Positions 15,889 through 25,158 of a stretch of DNA of 64,000 nucleotides are shown here, piece after piece. The notes under the pieces were generated by a model that was given only the letters and a program-made list of their open reading frames with translations, searched no databases and was not told where the DNA came from. The stretch comes from CTSoil-075 sp042610375 (GTDB taxonomy: Bacteria; Bacillota; Negativicutes; DSM-13327), in contig NZ_JBGJZL010000002.1 in assembly GCF_042610375.1 (NCBI RefSeq), positions 62,001-126,000 of the forward strand, read 5' to 3'. Position numbers and translations under genes: made by a program. Position 1 is the stretch's first letter. Every line of letters begins with the position of its first letter.

Positions 15889-15904
15889 TAGGAGTGAATA
15901 ATCA

Positions 15905-16717
15905 GTGGAAGGATTTGTTTTAAAATACGGCAGTCACGGTTTATGGTATGGCACTTTTCCACATTTTGATCAATTGGGAATTAAGCATGGTGTATCCACT
16001 CGACTAGGTGGAACGAGCGTTCCACCTTTCTCATCACTGAATTTAGGACTTCATACGGGTGATGACGATCAGCACGTGATTGCGAACCGGCAACTATTTT
16101 GTGAAGCGGTAGGGACCGCGGCAAAGGATGTGGTTACCGCTGAACAGGTACATGCTGATAAGATTATAGTTGTTACGTCAGAGCATCTTGGCAAGGGCGC
16201 TACCGTCTATCGAGAAGCTATTGAGGGAACTGATGCGCTCATTACAAATACTCCTGGTATACCCTTGCTTTTATTTTTTGCTGATTGTGTACCTGTACTG
16301 ATTGTCGATCCAATCAAGAAAGTAATTGGTCTGGTTCATGCGGGATGGAAAGGAACTGTGAATAAAATTGCTCAGAAAACAATTCTAGCAATGCAAACTC
16401 AGTTTGGTACTCTTCCAGAGAATTGTTTAGTTGGAATTGCTCCGTCCATCGGACCTTGTTGCTATGAAGTCGATCATGTTGTCGCCTTGAAAGTTAAAGA
16501 TCAATTTAAAAATTGGGAACAGTTACTTCGCCCCGCTGGTGATAAGTGGCATTTAGATTTATGGAGTGCCAATCGTCTGCAGTTAGAGGAAATTGGGGTT
16601 AATTCTAGCCATATTGTGGTGAGTGATGTTTGTACTGCATGTAATAATGAGTTATTCTTCTCCTATCGAGCAGAGAATGGCTGTACAGGTCGGATTGGTG
16701 CTGTAATTGTCTTGTAA
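15905..16717 (+). CDS. pgeF: Polyphenol oxidase/laccase-domain protein PgeF (YlmD)
   Basis: This is a 270-residue member of the YfiH/YlmD family. It has the conserved STRLGGTS, an internal FADCVPVLIVDP (metal-binding cysteine) and GLVHAGWKGT (metal-binding histidine), plus FFSYRAENGCTGR near the C-terminus. Members act as purine nucleoside phosphorylases and, in E. coli, edit peptidoglycan precursors containing L-serine. The GTG start is behind AGGAGTG. It opens the ylm division cluster, although about 265 bases and a terminator separate it from ylmE. Confidence 0.93.
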   Translation: MEGFVLKYGSHGLWYGTFPHFDQLGIKHGVSTRLGGTSVPPFSSLNLGLHTGDDDQHVIANRQLFCEAVGTAAKDVVTAEQVHADKIIVVTSEHLGKGATVYREAIEGTDALITNTPGIPLLLFFADCVPVLIVDPIKKVIGLVHAGWKGTVNKIAQKTILAMQTQFGTLPENCLVGIAPSIGPCCYEVDHVVALKVKDQFKNWEQLLRPAGDKWHLDLWSANRLQLEEIGVNSSHIVVSDVCTACNNELFFSYRAENGCTGRIGAVIVL

Positions 16718-16746
16718 GTAAAATATACTTGCAAGACTCTTTTTTT
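16711..16746 (+). terminator. Terminator overlapping the pgeF stop
   Basis: CTTGTAAGTA pairs with TACTTGCAAG over a five-base loop and is followed by ACTCTTTTTTTAT. The left arm includes the stop codon. Confidence 0.7.
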
Positions 16747-16982
16747 ATAAGGTTGGGTAGCATGTATTTTTAATAACATGAAATCAGTGATTAAGCTCCC
16801 ATATAAAAGTTGAGTTAGTCTCTTTGGTCGATAGCGCATCCCTTACAATTATTCTTGGGAATCTTTAGTCCAGTATATTTAGGTCTAATGTCCTGATGTC
16901 AATATATTTTGTAGCTTAAGGATATACTGTAAGAGGAAATTTATGTTTATGCGCGAATAGTAAGTATTATGGAGGGTTGACC

Positions 16983-17684
16983 ATGTTTGTAACAGAAAAT
17001 TTAACCAAAATTATGGAAAATATTAATCATGCAATCACTAGAGCCAATCAGATCAACATGATTAAATTAGATGATGTGAAATTGGTTGCAGTCACTAAAA
17101 ATCATAGTGTGCTCACCATTGAAAAAGCCATTGCTGCAGGAGTGGTAGCAATTGGCGAAAATAGAATTCAAGAAGCCCTCGATAAATCCTTGACTCTAAC
17201 TGGGAAAGTCGAGTGGCAGCTGATTGGGCATTTACAGACAAATAAAGTTCGCCAGGCTGTATCTTTATTTGATATGATTCAATCTGTGGACAGTGAGCGA
17301 TTAGCGATAGAAATTAATCGTGTTGCTAAAAAAATTAATAAACGCCAAGATATTCTCATGCAAATTAATGTAGCAAATGAAGATACTAAATTTGGGATAT
17401 CTGCCAAGGAAGTCATGCCTTTGGCCCGAGTGATTAGTAATTTGGAAAATGTCCGTTTATGTGGATTGATGACTGTTGCACCATTTTATGAAAATACTGA
17501 ACTGACTCGCCCAATATTTCGTGAAATGTATCAGTTATTTATGGGATTAAAAGAGGCTAATTTGCCAAATACCAGTATTGAATGGTTATCTATGGGAATG
17601 ACAAATGATTATAGTGTGGCAATTGAAGAAGGATCTAATTTGGTGAGAATTGGTACGGGGATATTTGGTCAGCGTGAATATTAA
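16983..17684 (+). CDS. ylmE: YggS/YlmE family PLP-binding homeostasis protein
   Basis: This 233-residue PLP-binding protein has a fold-type III barrel. Family marks are VKLVAVTKNHS, where the lysine binds PLP, then GENRIQEALDKS, WQLIGHLQTNK, FGISAKEV, MTVAPF and LSMGMTNDY with NLVRIGTGIFG. Such proteins buffer free pyridoxal phosphate rather than catalyse a known reaction. ATG 16983 with GGAGGG upstream was chosen over a TTG two codons earlier. It lies directly before sepF, as in Bacillus. Confidence 0.95.
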   Translation: MFVTENLTKIMENINHAITRANQINMIKLDDVKLVAVTKNHSVLTIEKAIAAGVVAIGENRIQEALDKSLTLTGKVEWQLIGHLQTNKVRQAVSLFDMIQSVDSERLAIEINRVAKKINKRQDILMQINVANEDTKFGISAKEVMPLARVISNLENVRLCGLMTVAPFYENTELTRPIFREMYQLFMGLKEANLPNTSIEWLSMGMTNDYSVAIEEGSNLVRIGTGIFGQREY

Positions 17685-17701
17685 AGGGAGGCATGAAAAA
17701 T

Positions 17702-18139
17702 ATGAAATTCATGGAAAAAGTCTGGGGTAGTCTTGGTTTGATTGAGCCAGTAGAAGAAGAACATGAGCCGCAAGAAGTAAAAAGTAAAGTTGAAGAAGTT
17801 GAGCTAATTAAGGGGAAAAAGAGTAATAATATAGTGAATCTGCCTACGGCACAAAAACAAATGAAAGTGATGGTCGTTGAACCTTTTTCTTTTGATGATG
17901 CTCAACATGTAGCTGATCATTTAAAAAATCGCAAACCTGTTGTCGTGAATTTTGAGAACTGTGACAAAGAAGTTGCGAAACGGATGATTGATTTTATTAG
18001 CGGTACGACTTATGCATTGGCTGGCAGCATTCAAAAAATAGGCAATAATATCTTTTTGTGTGCGCCTAATAACGTAGATGTTGCTTATAGCCCTCATGAT
18101 GAAGGAATAGATAAAGAATTTCTACCATGGAATAAATAA
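17702..18139 (+). CDS. sepF: Cell division protein SepF
   Basis: This is a 145-residue protein. A membrane-binding N-terminal amphipathic start (MKFMEKVWGSLGLIEP) and a charged linker are followed by the SepF domain (about 60-135: VEPFSFDDAQHVADHL, RKPVVVNFE, AKRMIDFISGTTYALAGSIQ). SepF tethers and orders FtsZ at the division site. ATG 17702 lies ten bases after GGGAGG; the ATG at 17693 is too close to it. It sits between ylmE and proC, with divIVA further down. Confidence 0.96.
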   Translation: MKFMEKVWGSLGLIEPVEEEHEPQEVKSKVEEVELIKGKKSNNIVNLPTAQKQMKVMVVEPFSFDDAQHVADHLKNRKPVVVNFENCDKEVAKRMIDFISGTTYALAGSIQKIGNNIFLCAPNNVDVAYSPHDEGIDKEFLPWNK

Positions 18140-18160
18140 GAGTTGCAATATGGAGGAACT

Positions 18161-18982
18161 ATGTTACAAAGTAAAAAAATAGGTTTTATTGGTAGTGGTG
18201 CGATTGCAGAGTCATTGATTGGCGGTATTGTGAAAGCAGGCTTAATTGCGCCACAGCAAATTACTGTGAGTGATATATCTCAACAACGTCTTGATTATAT
18301 GGAAGAAAAATTAGGTGTTCATGGTACGTTAAACATTGAAGAATTAGTGAAAGGGGTCAATATTTTATTTCTAACGGTTAAACCACAAGTCATTCATACT
18401 GTGCTCGACACCATTGCCCCTTTCGTATCACCGGAAATTTTAGTCGTATCAGTTGTAGCAGGCGTAACAACAAAAGTCTTACAAGAAAAATTGCCTTGTG
18501 TACCTATTGTAAGAGCTATGCCGAACACTCCAGTCGCAGTCGGAGAAGGTATGTCGGTGATTACTCTCGGTGAGTATGCTGGGGAAGAGAATGGTAAGTT
18601 AGTATTAACGATTTTTGCATCTGTAGGAAAAGCTATTAAAATGGAAGAAAGTGCTATGGATGCAGTAACGGGATTATCTGGCAGTGGTCCTGGTTATGCC
18701 TTTGTTATGATTGATGCGTTATCAGATGCTGGTGTATGGGTAGGATTATCTCGTAAAAATGCAATTATTATGGCTGCTCAGACTTTAATGGGAGCTGCTA
18801 AAATGGTTCTTGAAACGGGTGAGCATCCAGCAAAATTAAGAGATATGGTTACATCGCCAGGTGGAACAACGATTGCAGGCATCCATGTTCTAGAACAAAG
18901 GGGCGTGCGTGTTGCCCTAATGGATGCGGTAAAAGCTGCGACACGACGTTCCCATGAAATGGGGAAAAAAACAGATGAGTGA
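18161..18982 (+). CDS. proC: Pyrroline-5-carboxylate reductase
   Basis: This 273-residue enzyme makes L-proline from pyrroline-5-carboxylate with NAD(P)H. It has the N-terminal Rossmann motif GFIGSGAIAESLIGGI, then LTVKPQVI, VRAMPNTPVAVGEG, and the C-terminal substrate-domain signature SGSGPGYAFVMIDALSDAG with TSPGGTTIAGIHVLE. ATG 18161 has GGAGG upstream. The stop overlaps the ylmH start, indicating translational coupling. Confidence 0.96.
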   Translation: MLQSKKIGFIGSGAIAESLIGGIVKAGLIAPQQITVSDISQQRLDYMEEKLGVHGTLNIEELVKGVNILFLTVKPQVIHTVLDTIAPFVSPEILVVSVVAGVTTKVLQEKLPCVPIVRAMPNTPVAVGEGMSVITLGEYAGEENGKLVLTIFASVGKAIKMEESAMDAVTGLSGSGPGYAFVMIDALSDAGVWVGLSRKNAIIMAAQTLMGAAKMVLETGEHPAKLRDMVTSPGGTTIAGIHVLEQRGVRVALMDAVKAATRRSHEMGKKTDE

Positions 18983-19760
18983 ACGCGAGAAAATTTTACG
19001 TTATTATCGAGCGAGTGGTGAAGGAGAGTTAGCAGCTCGCCTCTTAGATACTGCTGAACATGCACAACGCAATCGGAAATATAAAGTAAGTGAATTTCTT
19101 GATCCTCATGGTTATAGTATTGCTGAAACGATCGGGGCTCATTATAGCAGTCTAAAGTTAGTATCAAATGGTGGTTATCATGGTGCTGAACGAGTAAAGG
19201 TCATTTTTCTTAATGAGGAATTTCGCGGAACCCCTGACGCAAAGATCGAAGCGCTAGCCGTAACGTGGGATGAACGTTATTATGAGCTAACACACCGGGA
19301 TGTGTTGGGAGCATTAATGGGTCTTGGCATTAAACGGGAGATTATTGGTGATATCATTATGCGTGGACATGGCTGCCAAATTATTGTTGATTCATCCTTG
19401 TCAGGTTTTATTATTCAGGATTTTAAAATGATTGGCGCAGCACCTGTCACTGTATCTTCTTTAGGTTTGTCAGACATTGCACCTCGAGAAGAGAAGACAA
19501 AAGAAATCAGGACGACTGTATCAGCATTGCGACTTGATGTAGTAGCAGCAGCTGGTTTTGGTACTTCTCGGACAACAATGTCGGATGAAATTGGGATCGG
19601 TAAATTAAAAGTAAATTGGCAGGATGCAAAAAATAGTGCGAAGGCCATTAAGGTTGGAGATATTATTTCCATGCGTGGGCGTGGACGCGTTGAAGTCTGT
19701 GAAGTGTTAGGTCAAACCAAAAAAGGCAGAACCAGCATTTTATTAAAGCGTTTTATGTAG
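18975..19760 (+). CDS. ylmH: YlmH, S4-domain RNA-binding protein
   Basis: This 261-residue protein starts MSEREKILRYYRASGEGEL. It has the YlmH N-terminal domains (FLDPHGYSIAETIG, then VTWDERYYELTHRDVLGALM) and a C-terminal S4 domain (about 180-245: SALRLDVVAAAGFGTSRTTM, KVGDIISMRGRGRVEV). Work on Bacillus YlmH places the family in ribosome-associated quality control; older work links the cluster to division. ATG 18975 overlaps the proC stop in an ATGAGTGA arrangement. An rqcH homologue lies 9 kb downstream. Confidence 0.93.
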   Translation: MSEREKILRYYRASGEGELAARLLDTAEHAQRNRKYKVSEFLDPHGYSIAETIGAHYSSLKLVSNGGYHGAERVKVIFLNEEFRGTPDAKIEALAVTWDERYYELTHRDVLGALMGLGIKREIIGDIIMRGHGCQIIVDSSLSGFIIQDFKMIGAAPVTVSSLGLSDIAPREEKTKEIRTTVSALRLDVVAAAGFGTSRTTMSDEIGIGKLKVNWQDAKNSAKAIKVGDIISMRGRGRVEVCEVLGQTKKGRTSILLKRFM

Positions 19761-19776
19761 ACTAGGAGGGGTAATC

Positions 19777-20223
19777 ATGTTAACGCCATTAGATATTCAT
19801 AATAAAGAATTTAAGAAAAGTTTTCGTGGCTATAATGAAGAAGATGTGGATGAATTTCTTGATCGTGTGATCAAAGATTATGAGCAACTCTATCGGGAAA
19901 ATATCGAAATTAAAGAAAATCTAGATCGCTTAAGCAGCAAATTGGAACATTTTCAGCATATGGAAAATACATTGCATAATACCTTAATCATCGCCCAAGA
20001 AACGGCTGAAGAAGTGAAGTTAAATGCAAAGAGAACAACAGAGCTGATGATTAAAGAAGCAGAAGTTCAGGCGCGAAAAATCCTTGATGAAGCCACAAAT
20101 AAAGTGCGACGTATGAATGATGAATATGAGGGATTGCAAAAACAAGATAAGGTATATCGTCTCCGTGTGCGCAACTTAGTACAGGCTCAATTGGATATTT
20201 TAGGCGATGTAATTGAGGATTAA
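19777..20223 (+). CDS. divIVA: DivIVA-family cell-pole/septum protein
   Basis: This is a 148-residue protein. The N-terminal membrane-binding module carries the signature MLTPLDIHNKEFKKSFRGYN followed by EEDVDEFLDRV. A long coiled coil follows (about 35-145). DivIVA binds curved membrane at septa and poles and organises division or chromosome anchoring during sporulation. It is preceded by a strong AGGAGGGG, 16 bases after ylmH, and is the last gene before the ileS T-box. Confidence 0.96.
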   Translation: MLTPLDIHNKEFKKSFRGYNEEDVDEFLDRVIKDYEQLYRENIEIKENLDRLSSKLEHFQHMENTLHNTLIIAQETAEEVKLNAKRTTELMIKEAEVQARKILDEATNKVRRMNDEYEGLQKQDKVYRLRVRNLVQAQLDILGDVIED

Positions 20224-20265
20224 TCAAAAAAATAAATGACTTGATACTTAGGATAGGTTAAAGAT

Positions 20266-20294
20266 TTGACTAAGTATCTTTCTTTATGTATAAT
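20266..20294 (+). promoter_or_regulatory. Sigma-A type promoter of the ileS T-box
   Basis: TTGACT (20266-20271) and TATAAT (20289-20294) are separated by exactly 17 bases and lie about 30 bases before the conserved leader begins. This is the best promoter match seen in the window. Confidence 0.85.
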
Positions 20295-20324
20295 GAAGAA
20301 ATACAAAATTATACATAGTTAGAT

Positions 20325-20560
20325 TAGTGATGATGGAGACAGTAGCCATAATGTGGAATTTCACAGCGAGTTAGGAATAGTGTGAGCCTAATAAAGACCT
20401 TCATGGTGAAGATCACTCCTGAACTGCGAACCGAATGTTAAGTAGGCTTCGCCGTTTGACGAGCGTTATTTCGTTTAGTAGTGGCTGTAAAAAGTCATTA
20501 GGGTGGTATCACGGGAAACAACCTCTCGTCCCTTTCGGGATGGAGAGGTTTTATTTTTTG
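20325..20560 (+). promoter_or_regulatory. T-box riboswitch, isoleucine specific
   Basis: The leader has the T-box sequence AGGGTGGTATCACGGG (20500-20515), whose TGGT matches the ACCA end of tRNA-Ile. A downstream terminator (AACCTCTC/GAGAGGTT, then TTTATTTTTT) alternates with the antiterminator. The specifier codon is probably ATC at 20412-20414, in the usual position before ACTCCTGAAC. Uncharged tRNA-Ile would allow ileS expression. Confidence 0.92.
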
Positions 20561-20571
20561 GAGGTGTTAGT

Positions 20572-23358
20572 TTGGATTATAGTAAAACATTAAATTTACC
20601 ACAGACAGAATTCCCAATGCGTGGTAATTTACCGGAAAGAGAACCACAACTACTGGAATATTGGAATGAACAAAAAATTTATGAAAAACGTACAACAAAG
20701 GTTGGAAAACCAAAATTTATCTTACATGACGGACCTCCTTATGCCAATGGTAATATCCATATTGGTCATGCCCTAAATAAGGTATTAAAAGATATGATTT
20801 TGAAATATAAATCCTTACGTGGTTTTAATACTCCTTATGTGCCTGGGTGGGATACACATGGACTACCGATTGAACATGCTGCCATCAAGATTTTAGGTCT
20901 GAATCGTCATGAACTTAAGCCTCTTGATTTGCGCCGAGAATGTAAAGACTATGCATTGCAATTTGTGGATACTCAACGTAATGATTTCAAACGTTTAGGC
21001 GTTGCTGCCAATTGGGATCAGCCTTATGTAACCTTACGTCATGACTATGAGGCTAAACAAATTGAAGTATTTGGCGAAATGGCTAAAAAAGGGCATATTT
21101 ATAAGGGGTTAAAATCAGTCTACTGGTGTACTTCTTGCGAAACAGCATTAGCTGAGGCTGAAATTGAATATGCTGAGAAAAAATCTCATACAATTTATGT
21201 TAAATTTCCATTAGTTGATGATAAAGGTACATTACCTGCTGATATTGCAAAAGAAAATGTATATGGTGTGATTTGGACAACGACCCCATGGACGATGCCT
21301 GCAAATGTGGCCATTGCTATTCATCCTGAATTTGACTATGCTTGGGTAGAAAGCCAGGGTAAAGTTTATCTTTTTGCCGTTGAATTAATTGAATCAGTAG
21401 CTAAGAATAATGGGCTTGAAGAATATACGATCCTTAAAACCATGAAAGGTGCAGAACTTGATGGCCTTGTTTTTGCACATCCGTTTATTGAGCGTCAATC
21501 CCCAATTATTTTAGCGGATTATGTTACCTTAGAGCAAGGTACAGGTTGTGTTCATACTGCGCCAGGACATGGTCCAGATGACTTTGAGATCGGTGTGAAG
21601 TATGGTTTGCCAATTATTAATCCTGTTGATCATGCAGGAAAATTCACTGCTGAAGGTGGCGTTTTCCAAGGAATGTTTGTTCATGATGCAGATGTTCCAG
21701 TCATTAAGGAACTTGCAGCACGTGGACTGCTACTTGGCAAAGGCAAAGTGAAACATCAGTATGCTCATTGCTGGCGGTGTAAGAATCCTATTATTTACCG
21801 GGCCACAGAGCAATGGTTTGCATCAGTTGATGGATTTAGAGAACAAGCCTTGCAGGCAATCAAAGAAGTACAGTGGGTTCCAACTTGGGGTGAAGAAAGA
21901 ATTCATAACATGGTCGCTGATCGTCATGATTGGTGCATTTCACGCCAGAGAATCTGGGGTTTACCTATTCCTATTTTTTATTGCACAAGTTGCAATGAAC
22001 ATGTAATTAATGATACTACCATTACAGCAGTGAAAGATCTCTTCCGCGAGGAAGGATCAGATGCTTGGTGGGCTAAAACCGCAGCGGAAATTTTGCCTAC
22101 TGGTTTTACTTGCTCTCATTGCGGACACGATTCTTTCCGCAAAGAAACGGATATTATGGATGTTTGGTTTGATAGTGGTTCAAGTCACGCAGCTGTACTT
22201 GAACAACATGAAGAACTGGCATGGCCTGCGGATTTATATTTGGAAGGAAGTGACCAACATCGCGGTTGGTTCCAGTCTTCGCTGCTCACTTCGGTCGCAA
22301 CCAAAGGAACAGCTCCTTATAAGGCAGTACTTACCCATGGTTTTGTTGTTGATGGTGATGGACGTAAAATGTCTAAATCTGTTGGTAATGTCATTTATCC
22401 TCAAGAAGTCATTAATAAATATGGTGCAGATATTCTAAGGCTTTGGGTAGCTTCTGCTGATTATCAAGCTGATGTTCGTATTTCTAATGACATCTTGAAA
22501 CAATTGTCTGAAGTGTATCGTAAGATCAGAAATACATTCCGCTATATCTTGGGCAGTGTAAGCGACTTTAATCCAAAGACAGATAAGGTTAGCTATGAGC
22601 AATTACTGGAGATTGATCGCTGGGCACTCTTGCGCTTAGAACAAGTCCGTGAAAAGGTTACCACAGCTTATGAAGAATATGAATTCCATCTCATTTATCA
22701 TACTGTGCATAATTTTTGTACCGTAGATTTAAGTTCAATTTATTTGGATATTCTAAAAGACAGAGTCTATACTGCAGTGCCGAATTCCATCGAGAGACGC
22801 GCTGCACAAACTGCCATGTATGAAATTTTGAATACCTTAGTCCGATTAATTTCACCAGTGCTGACCTTTACGGCTGAAGAAGTATGGCAACATATTTCTA
22901 AAGAGGAAAATATGCCAGAAAGCATACAGCTAGTTGATTGGCCAATTGCTCATGAGGAGTATCTTGATGCTGCTCTTGAGGAAAAATGGAATCATATATT
23001 AGCCATGCGTGGCGAAATTACCAAAGTTTTAGAAACCGCCCGTCGTAATAAAGTCATTGGACATTCTTTAGATGCAAATGTGACTGTATATGCTGATGGC
23101 GAAAATTATTCTCAATTAATGGCAATGAGTAAAGAATTAGCTAATATACTGATTGTTTCTAATATTAATGTTCTTGAAAATATTGCTCAAGCTCCAGAAC
23201 ATGCTACCAAAATTCCTAACATGGCATTGGCGATTGTTGTATCCCAAGCAGAAGGTGAAAAATGTGAGCGATGCTGGATTTATAGTGATACAGTTGGTCA
23301 GGCTGCTGAACATACAACCTTATGCCAACGTTGTGCCACTGTAGTTGAAAAAATTTAA
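20572..23358 (+). CDS. ileS: Isoleucyl-tRNA synthetase
   Basis: This is a 928-residue class I synthetase. It has the HIGH motif in GNIHIGHALNK, an editing domain with TTTPWTMPANVAI, WFDSGSSH, the KMSKS loop in GRKMSKSVGN, an anticodon-binding domain and a C-terminal zinc site (CERCW and CQRC). It charges tRNA-Ile and edits valine. The start is TTG 20572 behind GGAGGTG, giving MDYSKTLNLPQTEFPMRGN. The frame stays open upstream into the T-box terminator, so an earlier start would be an artefact. Confidence 0.98.
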   Translation: MDYSKTLNLPQTEFPMRGNLPEREPQLLEYWNEQKIYEKRTTKVGKPKFILHDGPPYANGNIHIGHALNKVLKDMILKYKSLRGFNTPYVPGWDTHGLPIEHAAIKILGLNRHELKPLDLRRECKDYALQFVDTQRNDFKRLGVAANWDQPYVTLRHDYEAKQIEVFGEMAKKGHIYKGLKSVYWCTSCETALAEAEIEYAEKKSHTIYVKFPLVDDKGTLPADIAKENVYGVIWTTTPWTMPANVAIAIHPEFDYAWVESQGKVYLFAVELIESVAKNNGLEEYTILKTMKGAELDGLVFAHPFIERQSPIILADYVTLEQGTGCVHTAPGHGPDDFEIGVKYGLPIINPVDHAGKFTAEGGVFQGMFVHDADVPVIKELAARGLLLGKGKVKHQYAHCWRCKNPIIYRATEQWFASVDGFREQALQAIKEVQWVPTWGEERIHNMVADRHDWCISRQRIWGLPIPIFYCTSCNEHVINDTTITAVKDLFREEGSDAWWAKTAAEILPTGFTCSHCGHDSFRKETDIMDVWFDSGSSHAAVLEQHEELAWPADLYLEGSDQHRGWFQSSLLTSVATKGTAPYKAVLTHGFVVDGDGRKMSKSVGNVIYPQEVINKYGADILRLWVASADYQADVRISNDILKQLSEVYRKIRNTFRYILGSVSDFNPKTDKVSYEQLLEIDRWALLRLEQVREKVTTAYEEYEFHLIYHTVHNFCTVDLSSIYLDILKDRVYTAVPNSIERRAAQTAMYEILNTLVRLISPVLTFTAEEVWQHISKEENMPESIQLVDWPIAHEEYLDAALEEKWNHILAMRGEITKVLETARRNKVIGHSLDANVTVYADGENYSQLMAMSKELANILIVSNINVLENIAQAPEHATKIPNMALAIVVSQAEGEKCERCWIYSDTVGQAAEHTTLCQRCATVVEKI

Positions 23359-23393
23359 CTCTTTATTTTAATATCACTGATATCTAAAAAAAA

Positions 23394-23417
23394 CCGGGAT
23401 TATTCCCGGTTTTTTTA
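23394..23417 (+). terminator. Terminator after ileS
   Basis: ACCGGGA pairs with TCCCGGT and is followed by TTTTTTA, with an A-run in front, so it can act in both directions. Confidence 0.85.
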
Positions 23418-23466
23418 TTTGTTTATGGAGATAATAGAAAAAGAACAAGATTCTATGGAGTGTATC

Positions 23467-23751
23467 ATGAAAAATGAGTTAATGACTGAGCAATTACAAA
23501 AATTAGTTGATCATTTAGAATCATTCCGCATTGCTGAATATATGGAGTTATTAGAACGTCCGATTAAATTAATTTTAATTAATTTAATCGCTGGCATTGC
23601 GAGAGGTCTCGGAATTGCCATTGGAGCTACAGTGTTTTTTGCTCTTGTAATGAATTTTCTCAGACAGCTTATTTTGCTCAATCTACCAGGTATTGGTGGT
23701 GTTATTGCAGAGATTGTACATATTGTAGAAATGAAAAATGGAAATTATTAA
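23467..23751 (+). CDS. Small membrane protein, DUF5665-like
   Basis: This 94-residue protein has an N-terminal helix (LQKLVDHLESFRIAEYMELL) and then a hydrophobic region (about 33-65: LILINLIAGIARGLGIAIGA, TVFFALVMNFLRQL), probably one or two membrane segments. It has a conserved-looking LPGIGGVIAEIVHIVE end. This pattern matches my memory of DUF5665 proteins, of unknown function. ATG 23467 has GGAG six bases upstream; an upstream TTG at 23419 has no site. Confidence 0.7.
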   Translation: MKNELMTEQLQKLVDHLESFRIAEYMELLERPIKLILINLIAGIARGLGIAIGATVFFALVMNFLRQLILLNLPGIGGVIAEIVHIVEMKNGNY

Positions 23752-23769
23752 AATAGGGAGTGTTCAACG

Positions 23770-24297
23770 ATGACAAAAGATGTATTTGATTGTATGCGAG
23801 AGAGCTATAGTGTAAGAGAGTTTAAACCACATGACATACCAGAACCCACCTTAACTCGAATTTTAGAAGCTGGTTGTTGGGCGCCCAGTGCGGGCAACTT
23901 ACAACCGTGGTATTTTTATGTGGTAAAAAATCAACAGGTTAAAGACAAAGTTGCTGCAGCTTGCTTTGAACAACAGCAAATTCATCACTCACCTGTCATT
24001 GTTGTTGTACTTGCCGATCCAGCTAAATCCAATGAACGATATGGTGAGCGCGGGGCTCAATTATATTGTATTCAAGATACGGCAGTTGCGATTGAAAATA
24101 TGATTTTAGCAGCTTATGGACTCGGTATTGGCTCATGCTGGATAGGTGCCTTTGATGAAGTGGATGTGCAGACTGCTGTGGAAGCACCTCCTAGGCTGCG
24201 AGCAGTAGCAATTCTATGTTTAGGTTATAGCAATCAAGAAAATAATCATCTGAAAGAACGGTTTAGAGTCGCAGAAGTGACGAAAATCATTCATTAG
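23770..24297 (+). CDS. Nitroreductase-family FMN oxidoreductase
   Basis: This is a 175-residue single-domain nitroreductase fold protein. It contains MRESYSVREFKPHDIPEPTL, AGCWAPSAGNLQPWYFYVVK (FMN binding) and AVAIENMILAAYGLGIGSCW with IGAF, then LCLGYS near the end. Such enzymes use NAD(P)H and FMN to reduce nitro compounds, quinones or unknown substrates. The ATG is behind GGGAGTG. The following TraR/DksA-type gene starts within a few bases, so the two are probably co-transcribed. Confidence 0.92.
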   Translation: MTKDVFDCMRESYSVREFKPHDIPEPTLTRILEAGCWAPSAGNLQPWYFYVVKNQQVKDKVAAACFEQQQIHHSPVIVVVLADPAKSNERYGERGAQLYCIQDTAVAIENMILAAYGLGIGSCWIGAFDEVDVQTAVEAPPRLRAVAILCLGYSNQENNHLKERFRVAEVTKIIH

Positions 24298-24308
24298 GAG
24301 TGAAAAAT

Positions 24309-24986
24309 TTGAAAGATAAACAACTTAATTATTTTAGACAAAAACTACAACAGGAGAAAAATAATTTAATTAAACAGATGACTAGTTTAGAAGAGACTGG
24401 TTTGGGGAGTGCTTTAGGAGATTCTATTAGCGAACTATCTCTTTATGACAATCATCCTGCTGACATTGGTGATGAATTATTCGAACGCAGTAAAGATGTC
24501 GCTCTTCGTGACAATGCTCATGTTTTATTAGAACGAGTTGAACATGCTTTGCAAAAGATTGATGATGGAACTTATGGAAGATGTGATAAATGCAGTCGAC
24601 AAATCCCTATAGAGAGGATTGAAGCCCTTCCGTGGGCAAGTGAATGTATACAATGTCAAAGAGATGATGACTCTTCTGATGATGCTAGACGGCCTTTGGA
24701 AGAAAGTATTCTTAAACCACCCTTTCAACGTACATTCTTGGATCATAGCGCTGATCAATTTGTAGGTTTTGATGGTGAAGATGCTTTGCAGGCTGTGATG
24801 CGCTATGGTAGTTCTGATTCACCCCAAGATATTCCTGGCAGTCATGATTATAAGGATCTATTTCCTAATAGTGATGAATATGAGGGGATTGTTGATCCAG
24901 CAGATGGGATACCTGATGATTTTTCTGGATATACAGTCAAAGAAAATTTGGCTTACACCAAACCAGAACTCAGAAGAAAATCTTAA
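24309..24986 (+). CDS. TraR/DksA-type zinc finger protein, YteA family
   Basis: This 225-residue protein has an N-terminal coiled coil, then NHPADIGDELFERSKDVALR, and a C4 zinc finger with CDKCSRQIPIERIEALPWA and CIQC (about 95-118). An acidic C-terminal extension contains VGFDGEDALQAVMRYGSSDS. The family includes Bacillus YteA, whose members are linked to sporulation or stress; the role is not defined. A TTG start eight bases after AGGAG is preferred over a GTG that overlaps that site. Confidence 0.9.
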   Translation: MKDKQLNYFRQKLQQEKNNLIKQMTSLEETGLGSALGDSISELSLYDNHPADIGDELFERSKDVALRDNAHVLLERVEHALQKIDDGTYGRCDKCSRQIPIERIEALPWASECIQCQRDDDSSDDARRPLEESILKPPFQRTFLDHSADQFVGFDGEDALQAVMRYGSSDSPQDIPGSHDYKDLFPNSDEYEGIVDPADGIPDDFSGYTVKENLAYTKPELRRKS

Positions 24987-25040
24987 TTATCCTTGTTTAC
25001 AATCAAGAAAATTTTTTTTCTATGATTATGCAAAATAATA

Positions 25041-25080
25041 AGTAAAAACTGAGCTGTATATGAGGCTCAGTTTTTACTTA
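25041..25080. terminator. Strong bidirectional hairpin
   Basis: AAGTAAAAACTGAGC pairs with GCTCAGTTTTTACTT over a short loop. The stem itself contains the A- and T-runs. It ends the nitroreductase/YteA transcript. Confidence 0.8.
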
Positions 25081-25158
25081 TCTCTCAATATTTGTACCTG
25101 AATCAGTGTATAATAAGAATAGATGCTGAATCGATTCTTATGTTGGGGAGGTGACTTG

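Noticed and set aside
20503..20571. An in-frame GTG start for ileS 69 bases upstream
   Set aside because: It falls in the T-box antiterminator and terminator; TTG 20572 has GGAGGTG and gives the family N-terminus.
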